From Ottelia alismoides (taxonomy: Eukaryota; Streptophyta; Magnoliopsida; Alismatales; Hydrocharitaceae), in NCBI GenBank assembly GCA_037367405.1, contig JAZKJV010000603.1, forward strand, positions 620,001 through 684,000: a DNA stretch of 64,000 nucleotides, written 5' to 3'. Positions 1 to 11,322 of this stretch are shown here, in pieces. Made by a program: the position numbers and the translations under genes. Below the pieces are notes generated by a model that was not told the DNA's origin, did no database searches, and worked only from the letters and a program-made list of their open reading frames with translations. Each line of letters starts with the position of its first letter. The first letter of the stretch is position 1.

Positions 1-947
1 ACTATTATTTGCTCCTAAGCTCGGTGATGGAAATTCGTTTCGCTTTTGGGAGGATGATTGAACTGGGAGGGGTGCCCTAAGGACCCTATACCCCCGGTTG
101 TTCGCTATGGTGATCGACAAGGACGTCACGGTGGCTTCTTGCTGGGATGGTGGCTGTTGGTGCCCTTCAATTACCGATAATTTATCGGACCAGCGGCTGC
201 AAGAGTTCATCTCTCTCATGACTGTTCTCGCCGACGCTCCCAGGCCTTCTATCGGTCGTGATCATTTGGTTTGGAAGGATGGCCCGTTCTCTACCCGTAA
301 GGCGTACCGGGCTCTTATTCCAAACTATATCGGGGATGATGCTACCTTCTTGCAGGATTGCAGATTCTTGTGGGGTCTCAAGCTCCCCGAGCGCATCGGC
401 ATATTCCTTTGGTTATTACGGCGTGGCTGATTGTTAACTCGTGACCGCTGTGCTACTATGTTTCCCAATGCCTCGCCCAACTGTGGCCTTTGTGGCCTGG
501 AGACGGAAAATATTGACCACTTATTCTTTCATTGTGGCTGTGTTTGTGCCCTGTGGGATGACTTGGGCTGGCTTAACCTGTCCTCCTTTGCCTCGTGCTG
601 CGATAGCTTGATCAACGCTAGGGGCCGCCCTCGGGAGGTTTTGTTGGAGCCAATTGCGCGGCTATGGAGCATTTGGCTGGGAAGGAACGAAGCTCTTTTC
701 GCTCGGCAGCGGTTCTACTTGGAGAATATTCGTATTTCGGCCTCGGGGTTCCTTCTTGATTGGTCCTCTAGCTAGTATGAAGCTTTTGTAACGGGGGGTA
801 CCTCGTCTTGGAAACAATCCGCATTTTGTATTTTGGTTGCATGTTTGTCCCTTCTCTCTTATAAGTATTTCTCTTTCTTTCTTTTTAATGCATTGGGGCG
901 AGCACCGTTGAGTGCGTCCCCCTTTTTTGAGCCTCAAAAAAAATAAA
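1..947 (+). pseudogene. LINE (L1-type) 3' end: zf-RVT region of ORF2 and 3'UTR
   Basis: The reading frame from about base 8 to 775 encodes the C-terminal zinc-binding (zf-RVT-like) segment that follows reverse transcriptase in plant L1 LINEs. It matches, residue by residue, the LINE at 28.7-29.6 kb (shared motifs LLTRDRCAT, LFFxC, ARLWSIWLGRNEALF, QRFY). In-frame stops (TGA at about 58 in place of a tryptophan codon, and TGA at 428) show it is dead. The 3'UTR ends in TGAGCCTCAAAAAAAATAAA, a LINE-style A-rich tail. The element sits in antisense copia S1, which resumes at about 948. The 5' part lies outside the window, so the target duplication cannot be checked. Confidence 0.85.
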
Positions 948-1169
948 TGGAGAGATTGATCGTGTAGGATAAGAAAATACATCAGCATATGGAGTATGGA
1001 CCATTCGATAGAGGTCGCTTTGCTCACGGCCATAACCAATCACCCTGCCTGCAAGAATGTCCTGAAATACAAGGAAACATGGATCAAAAATAGCACGAAA
1101 ATGTAAATCTTTCGTAATCTGACTAATAGACAATAAATTCATAGAAAAATCAGGAGCATGAAATACATT

Positions 1170-2452
1170 CTATAAATGCATTGAAGGCATCAAATTGATC
1201 TCCCCATGTCCTGCAACTGGAGAATGAGCCACATCAGCTATGATAATTGATCTGTCATGGGGAACCTGTTTGTATTCAGCAAACTGACTCATGTCTCCAC
1301 ACATGTGATGGGACGCCCCAGAATCCATAATCCATTCTGTAATATATGTTCTATGACAATTGGTAAGAGCATAGATGCTACTTGAGGTATTGGCAGAAGT
1401 AGAGGTTGTAACATCTAAATGACCTCCTGATGTAGGTGGAGAAGCATTAGAACCAGCAGGGGGCATAATCTCTTGTAATCGGGCCACAAAGTCATCAAAC
1501 ATTTGATCAGATGTAGGAGCAACGGGGGGCTCAGCCTACTCAGCTACACAGGTAGATGTGGGAAAGCCATGCTTAGAGTAGCATGTATCCTCCAAGTGAC
1601 CTAGACGGTGGCAATATGTGCATGGCTGACGAATACGACCTCCTTTACCACGAGGTCCACGACCACGAAACTGAAATCAGCATCCCCTAACGCGGGAGGC
1701 GGGCCATCGCAGAAGAGGTCTGACTAGAGATAAACGATGGGACTATGATCCTGTTGAGTCTTCGATAAGCCTCCTCCACAGGGAGGAATAGTAGCATCTG
1801 CAAGTATCTGTGATAGAGCAGCATCATACTCTAGATCAAGTGTTGCTAGAAATACGCCAACCATGGTGGCGTTCATGTATGTCATATGCTACTCAGGGGT
1901 AGCGGCAAGAGGTATAAAACTGTGGAACTTCTCGAACATGCCGCGAAGAGATGTGTATAGAGAATGAAGAGGCCGTTCATTTTGTTTGACAATGAAAATG
2001 CCATGCTGCAATTGCAGGATTTTTGTCTCATTCCTTACGTGGGAATAGGTGGCCGCGAGATTGTCCTACATCACCTTGGTAGTGGGCTAATGTAAAACAT
2101 CATTGGCAATCTCTATCGTTAATGTACCAAATAGCCAAACACATGCATAGGTATCGTCCGCCTCCCATGAAGTGTTCACCACAGTTTTCTTAGTCGGCTC
2201 CTTCTAAGTAAGAGTATGTTTCTTACTGGTAGACTGCATGAAGTTCATGAACTGCATGGCCCATAATTCATAATGTGTCGCATCCATCTTGACTATCAGC
2301 GTTGGACCTCGGAAAGCGCATGTGGCGGGGATGTCAACCTTATTTTCTGACATACTGTCGGATTGAGAAAAACTAGGATTTATAGACCAAAAATAAGAGT
2401 CGTCTACACAGAAATACAGGGAAGTGGTTGCATGTGTAAACTTAGGATGCAA
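1170..2452 (-). pseudogene. Copia S1 gag-protease pseudogene
   Basis: Minus-strand fragments are collinear with copia gag and protease. The gag start is MSENKVD at about 2350, then KMDATHYELWAMQF (a typical gag N-terminal motif). A CCHC knuckle-like region lies around 1570-1680 and a protease near 1330 reads WIMDSGASHHMCGD, so the catalytic DSG is intact here. Several stops and frameshifts separate the blocks. Gag would form the particle and the protease would mature it, but this copy cannot encode an intact polyprotein. Confidence 0.75.
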
Positions 2453-2757
2453 CCAATCCCATCAACGACCTTTGCTGCAAAACACAACCGCTACTGGAAG
2501 AAGATGCAACAATAGGCAGCAGCCACGGGCAGCAAGCGGTGCGGAAGCCGCAGGGAGTGACGGAGGTGGTGGATGCGCAGGCGGTGGCGACGGGAGCCGT
2601 AGTAGGTAGCGACGGGAGCCGCTGGCGATGGCAGGAGCCCATGGTGGCAGCAACAAGAGCCGCTGGCAACGCTCCGGGAGGTGGGGGCGATAGGTTGGGG
2701 GCTAGGGTTTTTTCTTGGGTATGAGAGCTCTCGTCTAGGATCGCCGCTATAATACCG

Positions 2758-2898
2758 TGTTGGGAAGAATATCAAAATCTATATTCCAAATAACCCTAGG
2801 GCTCTCTTATATAGAAAAGCCCATGGGTAAATTACATAAGATGGGAGAAATAAATACAAAATGTGAAAACAGTAAATAGACATAATAATATCTCTACA
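2758..2898 (-). repeat. 5' LTR of copia S1
   Basis: The 141-bp LTR (minus strand TGTAGAG...CCCAACA) is flanked inside by a primer-binding site resembling TGGTATCAGAG. It aligns with the S3 LTRs, sharing GGGCTCTCTTATATAGA-like and CAAATTACATAAG-like blocks. The adjacent host pentamer is GTATT at 2899-2903; the other LTR is not in the window. Confidence 0.75.
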
Positions 2899-3108
2899 GT
2901 ATTCTCCTTAAAGTATAATAAAAACGAAGCAGATATTTAGTTACAACCTAACTATATCATCTATGAAGTAAGAGCATCAAGTACAATGCATCAAATACCA
3001 TAATTCTCAGAAAAACTAAACAAGTTTTAAATAATATTTCTTCTAATAAAATTGTGTTAAAAATAGAATATATACACAGTTACAATTGACAAAGAGACTA
3101 CATCATAC
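2899..3108. other. Intron 2 sequence next to exon 2 (host, apparently native)
   Basis: This AT-rich stretch lies between the copia S1 LTR and the exon 2 donor. No TE coding or inverted repeats are visible. It begins on the minus strand with the donor GTATGATG (3108-3101). The intron continues left beyond the window, so it is at least 3.1 kb long. Confidence 0.5.
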
Positions 3109-3507
3109 CTCGGTAATAAACCACAATGGAGCAAGAAAAAGGCCATATCTTGCTATCTCTTTTGCAGTGTATTCTCTTTTCTCGGTACGAATTTCCTCAT
3201 TTTTGTGTCTATTGATAAATGGCATGCCTTCCTCTTGTGAAGAAAGATCAGCTTCACTGTCCTTCCTGGTCAAGGTACTTTGTAATTCCATTTCCAAGAT
3301 TCTTTGCATGCCACCAAACCTTAGGGGCGAGTTACCTCCATTAGAGGACTTGTCAACATATTCTGTGTTCCTACCACCTTTAGAAGAATGCTTTCTTAGT
3401 CTGTTACAAAGCCAGTCCTTAATGAATGCTATTGGAAGATAAACTACCATAAGTGAAGCACCCAAATATGTGACAGCAAATGGTTGTTTGTAAGCTGTAA
3501 ATATATC
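3109..3507 (-). CDS. EamA-like / SLC35F-type transporter, exon 2
   Basis: On the minus strand this 399-nt exon is bounded by acceptor TTGCAG (3513-3508) and donor GTATGA (3108-3103) and encodes 133 open codons in phase 0 at both ends. It joins exon 1 (44977-44897). The product region starts DIFTAYKQPFAVTYLG, followed by a hydrophobic segment (SLMVVYLPIAF), IKDWLC, an acidic/serine-rich loop of roughly 60 residues with LTRKDSEADL, then a third hydrophobic segment (YGLFLAPLWFITE). From memory this pattern belongs to plant EamA-like proteins related to animal SLC35F5 (ten-TM drug/metabolite transporter superfamily); the substrate is not established. Later exons (the bulk of the EamA domains) are left of the window. 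There are no internal stops, so the exon looks functional. Confidence 0.9.
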
Positions 3508-3510
3508 CTG

Positions 3511-3819
3511 CAACAAAGGCTTGATTTTAGGGATCAAATAAAATGTGAATTCTGCATTATGCCAAAAAAAGTAACGGTGACAAGAGGTTGCACAATTTTA
3601 TCTCCAAATGAGTAAAATATCCATGACGTGTACCCCTTACATGTCATCTAAATACTCGGATATATGTTATTTTCTTTAGGAAGACCTTTTCAAAAAAAGT
3701 ACAGGAGATTGTAGCATCAGAATTGAATTCAATTAAACAGGATACTCTTCAGCTATCACTGGTCATATGTGAATGTTTTCTTAAGGAAAAAGGGTGTGAC
3801 ACCATAAAGACGAGCATCC
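3511..3819. other. Native intron sequence upstream (gene sense) of exon 2
   Basis: This AT-rich stretch includes the pyrimidine-rich acceptor region on the minus strand. No coding signal or repeat structure is seen before the LINE fragment begins at about 3820. Confidence 0.4.
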
Positions 3820-4365
3820 AAAAACTTTATTTTTGAAAGAAAAGAGGGAGAGTCACCCATGTTAATGGTGACCTCCCACAATTAGAAACTTTTTATTCAC
3901 AAGTTTTAAGTATCAAAATTACAAGGATTAAGAATAAGGTAGAATCTTGGTGTGTTCCAGTACATTCTCTACATAGAACCTCTCACCCTAGAAGATCACA
4001 CCATTCCTCACAAGTCAAATTGCCCGATGGTCATTGGTCGGATCTTCCAAGGCTTCAAGACAACTCCAGATAGCCCACTTCCCATTGAGATTGACCCCGC
4101 CCAGATATCTCTCAATGCATAGAAAGAAATTAAAAGGTGGCCAATGTCCTTCGCCCCCTTGGCACGGCGTTGGCATGAACTGCCAGCCTCTTGGAACAAT
4201 CTGACCCTTCAGACACATGTCATCACCTTATCCCTCCCCAACAGCCACCAAAAAACCTTGACCTATCAGGGGGATCAGCCAGCTCCAAATCGGTCTAAAC
4301 ACCAATATAGCAATTCGGATGCATATGGAAAAATTCACACGGTGGAAAGATATTTGGTGTAAGCA
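3820..4365 (-). pseudogene. LINE 3' fragment (second family)
   Basis: The minus-strand sequence ends with an ERFYVEN-like block, equivalent to QRFYLEN in the LINE at the window start, followed by a 3'UTR and a terminal A-rich tail (plus strand TTTATTTTTGAAAG at about 3826). The tail region (GGAGAGTCACCC...GGTGACCTCCC) resembles the LINE tail at 26.4 kb. The upstream part is too degraded to assign domains. The right boundary is set by where copia Q coding begins, so it is approximate. Confidence 0.55.
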
Positions 4366-6231
4366 ATTTGGAGGGGATAAGCTTGCACATCGAGCGGTAA
4401 AGTGTGCTTTGTGGGATGTTCTAGAACCCAAAAGGGGTATAGATATTATGATTCGGCCAATCGTCGATAGTATATGAGAGTCGATGTTACATTCTTTGAG
4501 TCTATCTCATATTACTCCACCTCGGGTTCCCTTGTGGTTGCCCCACACAGTAAGGAGGACTTTTTCCTTCCTATGATGACGCCATCTCCATCTTCGTCTC
4601 CTCCGGTCATCCCCACAAAGAACCTTTCAAGTTGGTGCATGTTAGGTAGGTGGCACCCCCTAAGACCACATCCGCACTTGATCATAAGGTATGCCATGAT
4701 AAGACCATTGATGATATGGTGTTAATAAATGAGCAAGCTATCGAAGATGATATTCAGTTGGTGCGACTTCATAATGATCTCCCGATTGCACTCTGGGAAG
4801 GAAAACGCGCATATATGTTGCACCCTATTTCCAATTACGTCGCATGAAAAAATTATCTTTAGGATATCAAGCATTTGCAGCGGTTGTTTTTATCGTTACT
4901 GTCACATCCACACATGAACAGGCACTCTTAGATCCTGAATGGAAGATAGACATGCCTGAAGAAATGAAGGATGTTCCAAACCGGGGAACATGGACCATAC
5001 TTGACCCCCACCCTCAAGAATGCCATGGTAGTTGACAACAGGTAGGTCTTTACTACTAAACACCTTCCAGATGAATCTGTGGAAAGATACAAGGCTAGTC
5101 TTATTACGAACATGGCATTAAATTTCAGTGAATTCCATTTAATTTCCCAGAAATTTCCATTTCTCTATGTCAGCGAAATCGAAATGTTATCTTATTTCCT
5201 TTTTCTAAGATTTCAATGAAATATCAACGAAACTTCATCAAAATTACATGTGGTATTGGTGAAACGTCAAAAATAAGAAAATCTACCAGTTGCTTTCATC
5301 GAAATGCCTAGAACTTTCACCCGTTTCTCCACCGATGTGTTGAGTTCTTAAAGTGCTTTATATTATTAGAAGAAGTTCCTTTAGGTAGTTCAGAATTTTT
5401 AGCTCTGATCCAAACTAAATCAGTTAGAAACAAGTTTCAAGAGTTAAATTCAAGATTTAGTTGAAAGGCATTATATTTTTTGTTCTTTCTTTATTTTGAT
5501 ACATATACATATTGTTCAGTAGTTATTGCATGTGTCACCTCATTCTTGTTAAGGAGGTGATTATCATGGTTTTTGCTTCCACTTTAGAATCCATTTCTAA
5601 CTCTATGTAGCGTGTTGCTCTTTTATCAACATGTGTCGTAAATATGATGATAATACTGCTTCAAAACTTATATTTACACCTCTACATTACAAATAAGCGT
5701 GTATTTCTATTCAATTTATTGTTTTAGGAGCATTAAAATCTTTGATTTTTGGAAAAAATGAGTTTAGAGTCATTTCCATGATCTCTGATGATTTTAGAGA
5801 AATTACATCCAAATTCTCCGAAATTTCTCTTTATGTACTTGGTGAAAGGAAATCTAAATCCGTAATTTAAGTCCTCAATTGTTGGGGGTTGCACGCGAAC
5901 ATACGAAGTGGGGTATTTGGAGATTTTCTCTCCAGTGGTCTACCTTCCAATTATGAGCATTCTTATTTCTGTTGTCCGGTTGTCATGGTCAATTCATCAA
6001 CTTGATGTCAAGAACGCATTCCTATATGGAGATCTGACTAAAGAGGTGTATATGTAACAACAACTTGGGTTTGAGACCCATGGGAAGCATCACAAGGTCT
6101 ATCACCTTCACAAAGCAATTTCTTGTCTCAAACAAAGTCCAAGAGCATGTTTTTAGAAATTGTCAGATTTTATGTTAAAGATAGGCCTTTTATAGATTCA
6201 TTGTAGATCGTTCCCTCTTTGCCAAGAAAGA
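4366..6231 (+). pseudogene. Copia 'Q' pol fragment (integrase C-terminus into reverse transcriptase)
   Basis: Plus-strand blocks in order: DKLAHRAVKC and RTQKGYRYYD (copia integrase C-terminal signature), DVTFFES, the inter-domain region with ALLDPEW (4920-4940), GTWTILDP (RT start), ERYKASL (about 5080). After a non-copia insertion of about 0.8 kb come YLEIFSPVV, QLDVKNAFLYGDL (6000-6040) and LKQSPRA. There are multiple frameshifts and stops. The copy ends abruptly at 6231, where a gypsy LTR begins. It is a different copia family from S1-S4. Confidence 0.8.
5115..5890. other. Unassigned insertion inside copia Q
   Basis: Copia RT homology stops after ERYKASLIT (about 5113) and resumes at about 5895. 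The roughly 775 bp between is AT-rich with recurring GAAATTTC-like words and weak terminal similarity (TTAAATT at both ends in inverted orientation). It may be a degenerate DNA element. No coding is seen. Confidence 0.35.
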
Positions 6232-6332
6232 TGATGCAGTTCATGCCCAAACATGAGGGGGTAAAAGCAAATTCAGCAACAAAAGATTAAGTATAAGAGT
6301 CCTCTTGCAATGTGTTAAGTTTGAAGGGCCTC

Positions 6333-6650
6333 TGTTGGAGTATGTGGTAGTGCGCCTATTGAGTTGTAGATGGGTAAATGGATACCTCCAGGATCCATTT
6401 ACCCCATCCAGTGGTTTAGTCCCACATTGTCCAGTGGTGGGACTTGGAGGCCCTGTGGAGGCTATATAAGGAGCCCCAGGCCTCCTGTAACAGATGAGAG
6501 AAAGTCAATAGACAAACACGCCCCGTTGAGGGCTTCTCCCGTGGTTTCATCCCGCTCCTCACGGAGTAGGGTTCCACATAAAATCTCGTTCTTCTTTTAG
6601 TTGTTTATCATTTTATCCATGTTATTGCTTCCGCTTCCGATTTTCTAACA
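6333..6650 (+). repeat. 5' LTR of the non-autonomous copia-type element
   Basis: The 318-bp LTR runs TGTTGGAG...TTCTAACA. It contains a TATA box (GCTATATAAGG, about 6462-6472) and an inverted repeat GGTAAATGGAT/ATCCATTTACC around 6371-6401, within the likely promoter region. Confidence 0.9.
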
Positions 6651-7615
6651 TGGTATCAGAGCGGGTTTGATTCTCGAATTTTTTTTAAGATCATCATGTT
6701 CGTGGTTGTTCAAGAGTTCTAGGGTTTTGTGAAAACCCTAATTCTGTGAAGATTTTTTTTATCGAGTCGGCCCTTTTGAAGATTTTTTAAGGCCATGCGA
6801 GGCTGGAGTTTTGTTCACGATCCGTCCGATTGCTGGAGTTTTGTTCAGGAGATTTTTTCAGCATGAGAAGCAAGTCACGCAAGGTCCTCTACCCTTCAGA
6901 TCCCAAACCTCCAGCGGCAAGTCCCTTCCAGATCCAACAACATCCAGATGCAACACCTCGCCCAACAAGCAACAGGCGCAACTCCTCAACCCAGGCGGTG
7001 CAGATCCAACAACATCCAGATGCAGGGATGCGACTTCATCCTTGATCCCCGCACGAGCACCATCCAGGCCGAGCCCACGGTGTCGCCTGCACCCTTCTTG
7101 GCAACCCAACGCGCAGGCGGCGCACCCTAAGCAGCAGGCGGCACACCCACGAGATGAAGCGCCCCTAAGCAGCATGCAAATCCGCAGGCGGGGCTCCCAG
7201 TCCAAGATCGAGGCCCTCGGCAGCGCCCTAATCTCCAGGAGTCGCGCCGCGGAGGCGACTCTGCCATCCTTCTCCAGCCATACAACCAGGAGCCTTGTGT
7301 GCAAATCGCGCAGGCGCGCGAGGCCGCAGACATATCTCGCGATGGCGCACGCGATGGTGATCTCCAACGCCAGGCACGCAGTCAAGACGCGCGCGCGCGG
7401 CACCAGATTCGAGTAGGTGATATGCCCTCGCGCGCGTTCCTCTCCAGCAGCGACCGAGTCCCATGGGGGGCCTCAAGGCGGCAGCTCCGGTGTCTCTGCG
7501 TGCAAAGGGGTTCCCTGCTGGGAACCCTAGAAATTGTCGTGCGTGGGGGTAGCCCAATAGGGCTCGGTTCCAGGAGACACATATGTTTGGGCCCATATGA
7601 GCCGAAGGTGTTTAT

Positions 7616-7860
7616 TTAAAAAAAAAAATAGGGCTGTGAGTTTAGAGAGAGAGAGAGAGATGTATGTAAAAAAAAAGAAAGATAGAAAGAAAGAAAAAAA
7701 AGAGAGTTGAGATTAAAAAAAAGGCGCGTACATACACAAAAGTCGTACGCTAAAGTTCAAAAAAGTGTTTCAAAAAAATTGTGCGAAGTGAAAGCCGGAA
7801 AAAAAAATGTTGAAACGGCTTACAAAAAAAATTGACGGCTTATAAAAAAATTTTGAAAAG
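7616..7860 (+). repeat. Purine-rich low-complexity block inside the non-autonomous element
   Basis: The run contains A-tracts, (GA)n at about 7642-7660 and GAAA-type repeats. It could have served as an additional polypurine-like or structural region, but only low complexity is demonstrable. Confidence 0.7.
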
Positions 7861-8545
7861 CCGCAAACTTCATGTTCGATTTCCCCATTATGTTGTCTTC
7901 TCCCAACTTTGTCGATGTGTCTGTTTTCCGACAAGTATGGGAGAAAGGGGGAGTATACATGTAGAGTCACAGGTCTTGTATTCCAGATCCAGATTTCAGA
8001 TGCCAGTCTCCAGACCAGCCAGATGATCAGACTCTACAGTTCGGTTTCAGACTCGACGATTGTCTTACGAGTCCAGTTTCAGACACGCACGAGTGTGCGG
8101 TCGTTTTCAGATGAGCATATGTTGCTATCATCAGGTCGAGGTCCCCATCATTCTTGTTGTTGTTCGGCCTGAGTTTTCATGTGAGCCATAGGGACTCCAG
8201 AGTAGAGGACCATTCCCTATGCCATATGTTGGCAAGGGTTTTCATGTGGTATCATAGGTACACCAGAGCAGTGCACCATTCTCTGAGCCAGATGGGAGAG
8301 ACCCAGTTCTCCGACGAGGAGAATTCAGACGCAGTTTCAGACTCGATGGTCAGATTCCGAGTCTTCAGTTGACTCACACTCCAGCCCGTTCGTCCTCCTC
8401 ACCTGCACGGCATGAGAAGCAACGTCCTCGACTGCAGCATGTGCGCGTTGGGTTGATATTGTTCGTAGTGTCCTGTAGCGTGAGTTGAGTTTCTTTTTGT
8501 TTGTTTGTCCAAGCTGAGCATTGCATGCTCCAGCTTGAGGGGGAG

Positions 8546-8862
8546 TGTTGGAGTATTTAGTAGTGCGTTATTGAGTTGTAGATGGGTAAATGGATACCTC
8601 CAGGATCCATTTACCCCATCCAGTGGTTTAGTCCCACATTGTCCAGTGGTGGGACTTGGAGGCCCTGTGGAGGCTATATAAGGAGCCCCAGGCCTCCTGT
8701 AACAGATGAGAGAAAGTCAATAGACAAACACGCCCCGTTGAGGGCTTCTCCCGTGGTTTCATCCCGCTCCTCACGGAGTAGGGTTCCACGTAAAATCCCG
8801 TTCTTCTTTTCGGTGTTTATCATTTTATCCATGTTATTGCTTCCGCTTCCGATTTTCTAACA
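8546..8862 (+). repeat. 3' LTR of the non-autonomous copia-type element
   Basis: The 317-bp partner of the 6333 LTR has a handful of substitutions and one small deletion near the start (GTGCGCCTATT versus GTGCGTTATT). It retains the same TATA box and palindrome. Confidence 0.9.
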
Positions 8863-11322
8863 TCCTCTACATAAATTATCCTTTTTATGTTTGTTTTGAG
8901 TATATGGCTAGGACGATGCAGCTCCATACATTCTCACCAACCTATAATTTGGACGGCAGACACAATGTAATTGCACAAGAAGGGGATGCAGTAGCAATTG
9001 AGATGCAAAAAAACCCACAGGTCTACCTCTTCGTGAGCCCTATCTCTTTTGAGTCTTCTCCTCCTCCTCCCAGCTCTCCCTCCTCCATTCTCCTAGCAGC
9101 TCTCCCTCTACCCTAGCAGTCCCACCACCTCTGCTTCCCTTATCTCCCTACAAAAACTCCACAATCATCCTTCTTCCCCCAGCAGCCATCCCTTTCTTTT
9201 CTCCACCAACTGCAGTCCAACCATACCACCACCCATGTAGCAGCTCTACGGTCAGTCACCTTCCATCATCACCACCTTTACACCGCCAACATCCAACCCT
9301 GAACAAACGACCACCACCACAGTCACTGTTGTGTAGCTCTCCCGTTAGGCCATCCCCCCCTTCTTCGCGCAGTCATTTTGTATCAGGATTTACCATTTTC
9401 TACCTATTTTATGTCATTATTAGAGCCTTTTCAAAAGTTCTGGATAGAATATGCTACCTTTTTTAAGGACCGAATTCCAATTTTTTTATTATCTTAACTC
9501 AGATTTTCATTTTCTTTATCTTGTTGTCTATCTGCAGGAAATTGGTCCACGCAGTCGCATATGCGTATGCGGCTAAAATGGGGGACTGATTTCCTAAAGC
9601 GGGTCGTTATGCGCCCAAACCGCTGAAGTGGGCCACATGTGTTGCATAATCGGTCCGCTTATACTGTTTAAAGCAGTTTTCAAGCTGGTAAGGGTCCAAC
9701 TTAAGATCTGAATGTTATATGTTCTCAAATCATCTCTCCAGGCACCCTTCAGCCTGCCACTGCAGACTCGAGAAACCCTAAACTCTTCTCGTGAAACCTC
9801 CCACGCACGGTCTCTACCTCTCACCTCCTCTGCCTAGAGATGAAGCATCCATCGCCGCACCTCTGCTTGGAGACAAAGCTTGCTGGTCACCTCCGCCTAC
9901 GCCTGCTCTTGTGTCTCCTCCGCCGGCATTCTCGCTTGCGAGCTCCAACCTCTTCCGACTGGAGTCAAGCTGTTGCTCGCCGCCTCCGCCTAGAGACATG
10001 TGTGACTTCTTGTGTCTTCTCTTTTGAAAGCTAGGTACATATATTCTCGATATTAAAAAGTATTCCTCATTCTCTCGCATATCAGCACCATTCTCATGCA
10101 TATTCATCATTCTCAATCTATTGCTCTAAATATCATTCTAGTTTCTTTCAAAGAAATTATCATTCCAATTTGCTTATGTCCTAATATTTTATTTTTATCA
10201 TTCGGTCCCAGATTATTGCCCTAAATATCATCCCAGCTCCAATAAAATGATATAAATAATGAATTATTGTTAGCATTGCAGTAAGCTTGTCAAGTTGTTT
10301 ATTCAATATTGTAGCAGTTTGTTATGGCATATTAGCAACATGTAGAAGTTTATTATAGCATATTAGCAACATAGCCTGTTTGTTCAATTTTTTTGAGTCC
10401 AATAAGCTTGTCAGCTGGTCTCAACTCAATACATCAGTTTATTACTCTAAATATCATTACTTGCTTATGTCATAAGATTTAAATCTAAAATCTAAATTTT
10501 ATTGCTCTAAATTTAAATTTAAAGATTTATGCATGTCTGTAGCCTAAACTAAATATCTCTAAATCACCAATCTTCAACATGATCTTAGCCGCTTTCTCTA
10601 CCCACAAGCCACATCTGAGGTTATTTTAGACACTGACATACTATTGTTTGGATTATTTTTTATTAGCTAAATGTATTTTCTTTGATTGAATGTTAGGCAG
10701 TTATGGCCTCTAAACAACCATCTAACAGTGGTTCTTCTCCTACGCCTGGAAGTAATCCACATGTAGAAACTACTCAGAGCGAGACGGTGGAGTTCTTTGT
10801 TCCTCCTGGATCTAATGATCCGGGTTGAAAGTGTGCTTTTCTAGCAAATCCGAGTAACCACATAATGGTTACTTGTCGTTTGTGTAGGAAAGTTGTGACT
10901 GGAGGGATCAATCGCATGAAGCATCATTTGGCACACATCAAAGGCAATACAGCATCATGTCCCAGGGTGACTCTTGAGGTGAAGAAAGAAATGAGGGACA
11001 ATATGGATGAGATAAAAATGAAAAAGAATGAGAATATTTTGAAAATGAAAGACATTCAAGAGCTGGTATCCATCAAGATAAATCAATCCTTGAGCGATGG
11101 AGAGAGGGATGGAAAAAGGCCTCTAACTTCAACAGAAGATGTGCTAGTGAAGAGTCTCCGCCAATCCATAATCAAAGATTCCTTTGCAAAGGAGGAATGT
11201 GCATGTGTGAATTCATTCATGGCAAAATACTTATATAATTGTGGCATTCCTTTCAATGTTGTCACAAGTGATTCCTTTCTTCAAATGTGTGAAGCAGTTG
11301 TGCAGTATGGAAGGGGGTACAA

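Larger units (their letters stand above)
948..2898 (-). mobile_element. Copia retrotransposon copy S1 (5' half: LTR, gag, protease, pre-integrase)
   Basis: Read on the minus strand: LTR 2898-2758, a tRNA-Met-type primer site next to it (complement of CTATAATACCG), gag, protease with intact DSGASHH, then the GAG-pre-integrase motif NLLSISQITKDLH. At about 947 the LINE interrupts it, and the integrase/RT part must lie left of base 1. The family is the same as S2, S3 and S4 in this window. Coding is broken by stops and frameshifts. It lies in the intron after exon 2 of the host transporter gene, in the same orientation as that gene. Confidence 0.85.
6333..8862 (+). mobile_element. Non-autonomous copia-type LTR element (about 2.5 kb, no pol)
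   Basis: Two near-identical LTRs (6333-6650 and 8546-8862, about 97% by eye) flank 1.9 kb. The primer site TGGTATCAGAGCGGG follows the 5' LTR directly, and the polypurine tract CTTGAGGGGGAG precedes the 3' LTR. Flanking pentamers GCCTC (6328-6332) and TCCTC (8863-8867) match at 4 of 5 positions, as expected for a slightly mutated TSD. The interior has no gag or pol motifs: a basic, Arg/Ser-rich open frame (6811-7416), a purine-rich block (7616-7860) and a region with repeated TTTCAGACTCGA-like words (7980-8350). It must have been moved by a helper's enzymes. Confidence 0.9.
6232..9536 (+). repeat. Gypsy LTR copy 1, split by a nested element
   Basis: Segments 6232-6332 and 8863-9536 are collinear with the LTR at 35101-37395. 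Shared stretches include TTCAGCAACAAAA, CTCTTGYAATGTGTTAA, CATTCTCACCAA, GCAATTGAGATRYAAAAAAA and a matching TATCTGCA end. The primer site expected after an LTR is not seen at 9537, where hAT-like sequence starts, so the LTR may be cut short. It most likely belongs to the gypsy element whose body is at 19972-35100. Confidence 0.7.

Noticed and set aside
3086..3442. 118-codon plus-strand frame
   Set aside because: It is the antisense shadow of transporter exon 2.
6811..7416. 201-codon frame as a host gene
   Set aside because: It is inside the non-autonomous copia-type element, low-complexity (Arg/Ser/Ala/Gln), open in several frames at once, and has no domain.
7745..7860. Repeated AAAAAA-spaced units as a CRISPR-like or tandem array
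   Set aside because: The units are irregular and low-complexity, inside a plant retroelement; no uniform spacers.
9791..10116. Two-strand open frames (Pro-rich) as an exon
   Set aside because: They lie in the decayed hAT left arm, are shadow frames of each other and have no splice or domain support.
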